DNA from: Sapria himalayana
Taxonomy: Eukaryota; Streptophyta; Magnoliopsida; Malpighiales; Rafflesiaceae
Length of the DNA stretch: 64,000 nucleotides
Assembly (NCBI GenBank): GCA_029783825.1
Contig: JAREIK010002634.1
Span: 42,872-106,871, forward strand
Reading direction: 5' to 3'
Numbering within the stretch: the first letter of the stretch is position 1; each line of letters starts with the position of its first letter. Both the position numbers and the translations under genes were made by a program. This document shows, in pieces, positions 62,497 through 64,000 of the stretch. The notes below the pieces were generated by a model. The model saw nothing but the letters and a program-made list of their open reading frames with translations. It did no database searches and was not told the DNA's origin.

Positions 62497-64000
62497 ATAC
62501 TACTGCACCACACACACATAGCAAAGGACCATAGTACTCATGTGCACATATTCTTGTCCATCTTGGTGTAGCATTTAGAGGGGCCAGCAAGTCCTGGAAG
62601 CATCCATAAGAATGCGCCACCAACTTGCAAAGGGCCCCACTAGCAAGCCGGAATGATAACATTCAGACAACTGACGAGACCGAGCAAAGTGGTCAGGAGT
62701 AAACCCAGGAATAGCTTGGAGTCGGTCACACTAGTCATATTAGGCAGCATAGAGGTCCACCCAACCATCGCCCAACAGGAGTAGTGGGTAATCAATGATT
62801 AATTCGAGAGCAGGAAAAATCCGAAGCATCACCAAGCAGGGCCAGTAAGCAATAGAGTCCAGACCAGCCACATGGGAGCGAAAGATTCAAACTTGTTGTT
62901 TATGTTTGTGGTCTTATTAGTATTTTGGACTTTGTATGCACCATGTACTTGTAGAGATGGATCATGACATACTAACACACACAATCTTGTCTATTCTCTA
63001 TGTAGCATGCAATGGGGGTAACTGGACCCATGAGTATCTCTAAGTGGGGCCCACTAATGCATTTTGTAAGTTGTGTGCCTAAATGATAAATAAAGTGTGT
63101 ATTTTCCAAAAAAAACAAAAAAAAACCATAAACACAAAACTTTAAATCTTAAACCTTAAACCATAAACTATAACCCTAATCCATAAACCCTAAATCCTAA
63201 ATCTCATGTTTTGCACTTTTATAATCAAATGAATAATTGTTAAATTTAAATTGACACTTGATGTCACAAATCAAAGGAAAAAGCCATAATGATATTTCCA
63301 ATCACAAGTATTTTAGCTATATAAAGTTATAAAGAGTAGTACTCGAGGTTTAACTATTTCTAGCGTCATGACTTTTTCTCTTGAGGAATGTCCAAAGTTA
63401 CAATCATTCCTCTTGCAATCACTTTGCAATATAAAGATAAAATGCACAAGCTATGGTCATATCCAATACTGTGACCCAGTATTATAGTGATTAAATATGT
63501 ATTCATGATCATTCTTAGTGCCATAACAATATGTTCAATAGAGAAATATAAGTTATGGCATATTCTTATTGATATGATTTTGTGTTCCAGAGACAAAATA
63601 TACAATCATGACCAATTCTAATGCTACAATAATCTAAAGCAAGAAAGGGACTGAATCCATAACTCACCCCTTGAGTCATGACTTTGTGTTACATATACAA
63701 AAAAGATAAATCTGTGACATTCCTAAAAGTTGTGAATTTCAATCTAAATTTAACACTTAGTCATTTGATTATAAAATAGAAAAACATGAGATTTAGGATT
63801 TAGGGTTTATGGGTTAGGGTTATAGTTTATGGTTTAAGGTTTAAGAATTTAAGTTTAGAATTTATGGTTTTTTTTTGTTTTTTTTTGGGAAAATACACAC
63901 TTTCTTTATCATTTAGGCACACAACTTGCAAGAGACTAAAAAGCTGACTAATTTAGGCCATCCCACCAAATCATATGCACCTTAATGATTCTATGCATAA
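62497..64000 (-). repeat. Palindromic arm-spacer element, copy 3 (cut by window end)
   Basis: Inverse of copy 1. The short arm runs 62497-63249, with a heptamer array at 63126-63207. The inversion junction (ATTGA, the complement of TCAAT) is at 63250-63254, followed by the spacer with the short frame on the minus strand (63366-63605). The long arm then begins (second heptamer array about 63790-63868) and enters the 660-bp segment near 63928 before the window stops. Carrying the same junction as copy 1, it shares that copy's origin. The satellite beyond 64000 would be expected in reverse orientation. Confidence 0.75.

Noticed and set aside
1..64000. CRISPR array
   Set aside because: The repeats are monomers of several hundred bases without unique spacers of constant short length.
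1..64000. Organellar (mitochondrial or plastid) origin because of the high AT content
   Set aside because: No organellar gene is seen, and nuclear hAT and LTR elements with target duplications are embedded throughout.

Overview
The window is plant nuclear DNA, very AT-rich and without any intact gene. Three things point to an angiosperm: transposase remains of plant hAT elements with a BED zinc finger and a C-terminal dimerisation domain, solo LTRs of the TG...CA type with 5-bp target duplications, and telomere-like CCCTAAA heptamers. The species cannot be named from the sequence. The setting looks like constitutive heterochromatin, pericentromeric or a subterminal knob.

The bulk, about 45 kb, is one AT-rich satellite family. 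Its monomer is about 570-600 bp, with shorter (about 380-bp) and fused (about 740-bp) variants, and about 70 copies are present. Each monomer carries two structured blocks. One is a palindrome with half-site TTTTCAAAGGTTA. The other, about 60-90 bp downstream, is a head of phased degenerate octamers of the form NNNCTAAA. The satellite runs forward at 1-8268, reverse at 10928-29807, and forward again from 30474 to 62496. Orientation switches at a palindromic element (8269-10927) and at a truncated transposon (30473).

Four copies of one dead hAT transposon, family 1, lie at the same point of the satellite monomer: A 13282-16977 (+), fragment 29808-30473 (+), C 38134-41835 (-) and D 55949-60145 (-). 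They share the target duplication and several stop codons, so the element seems to have been amplified as part of the satellite rather than by repeated transposition. A second hAT, family 2 (41837-45990, +), sits at the very end of copy C with a perfect 8-bp duplication. Two solo LTRs of one family sit in the satellite (4270-4841) and inside hAT D (57356-57853).

Three copies of a non-satellite unit, here called the arm-spacer element, lie at 8269-10927, 48355-50167 and 62497-64000 (cut by the window end). The first and third are palindromic fusions sharing the same inverted junction with a 5-bp microhomology; the second is a single-arm form. The block 10.2-17.0 kb is repeated in inverted orientation at 55.9-63.3 kb, and 33.3-38.1 kb is repeated directly at 50.8-55.9 kb. 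No tRNA, rRNA, CRISPR or host protein gene was seen. The main interest is in the genome architecture: a palindrome kept symmetric by paired changes, phased octamers, transposons frozen into higher-order repeats, and a readable inversion junction.
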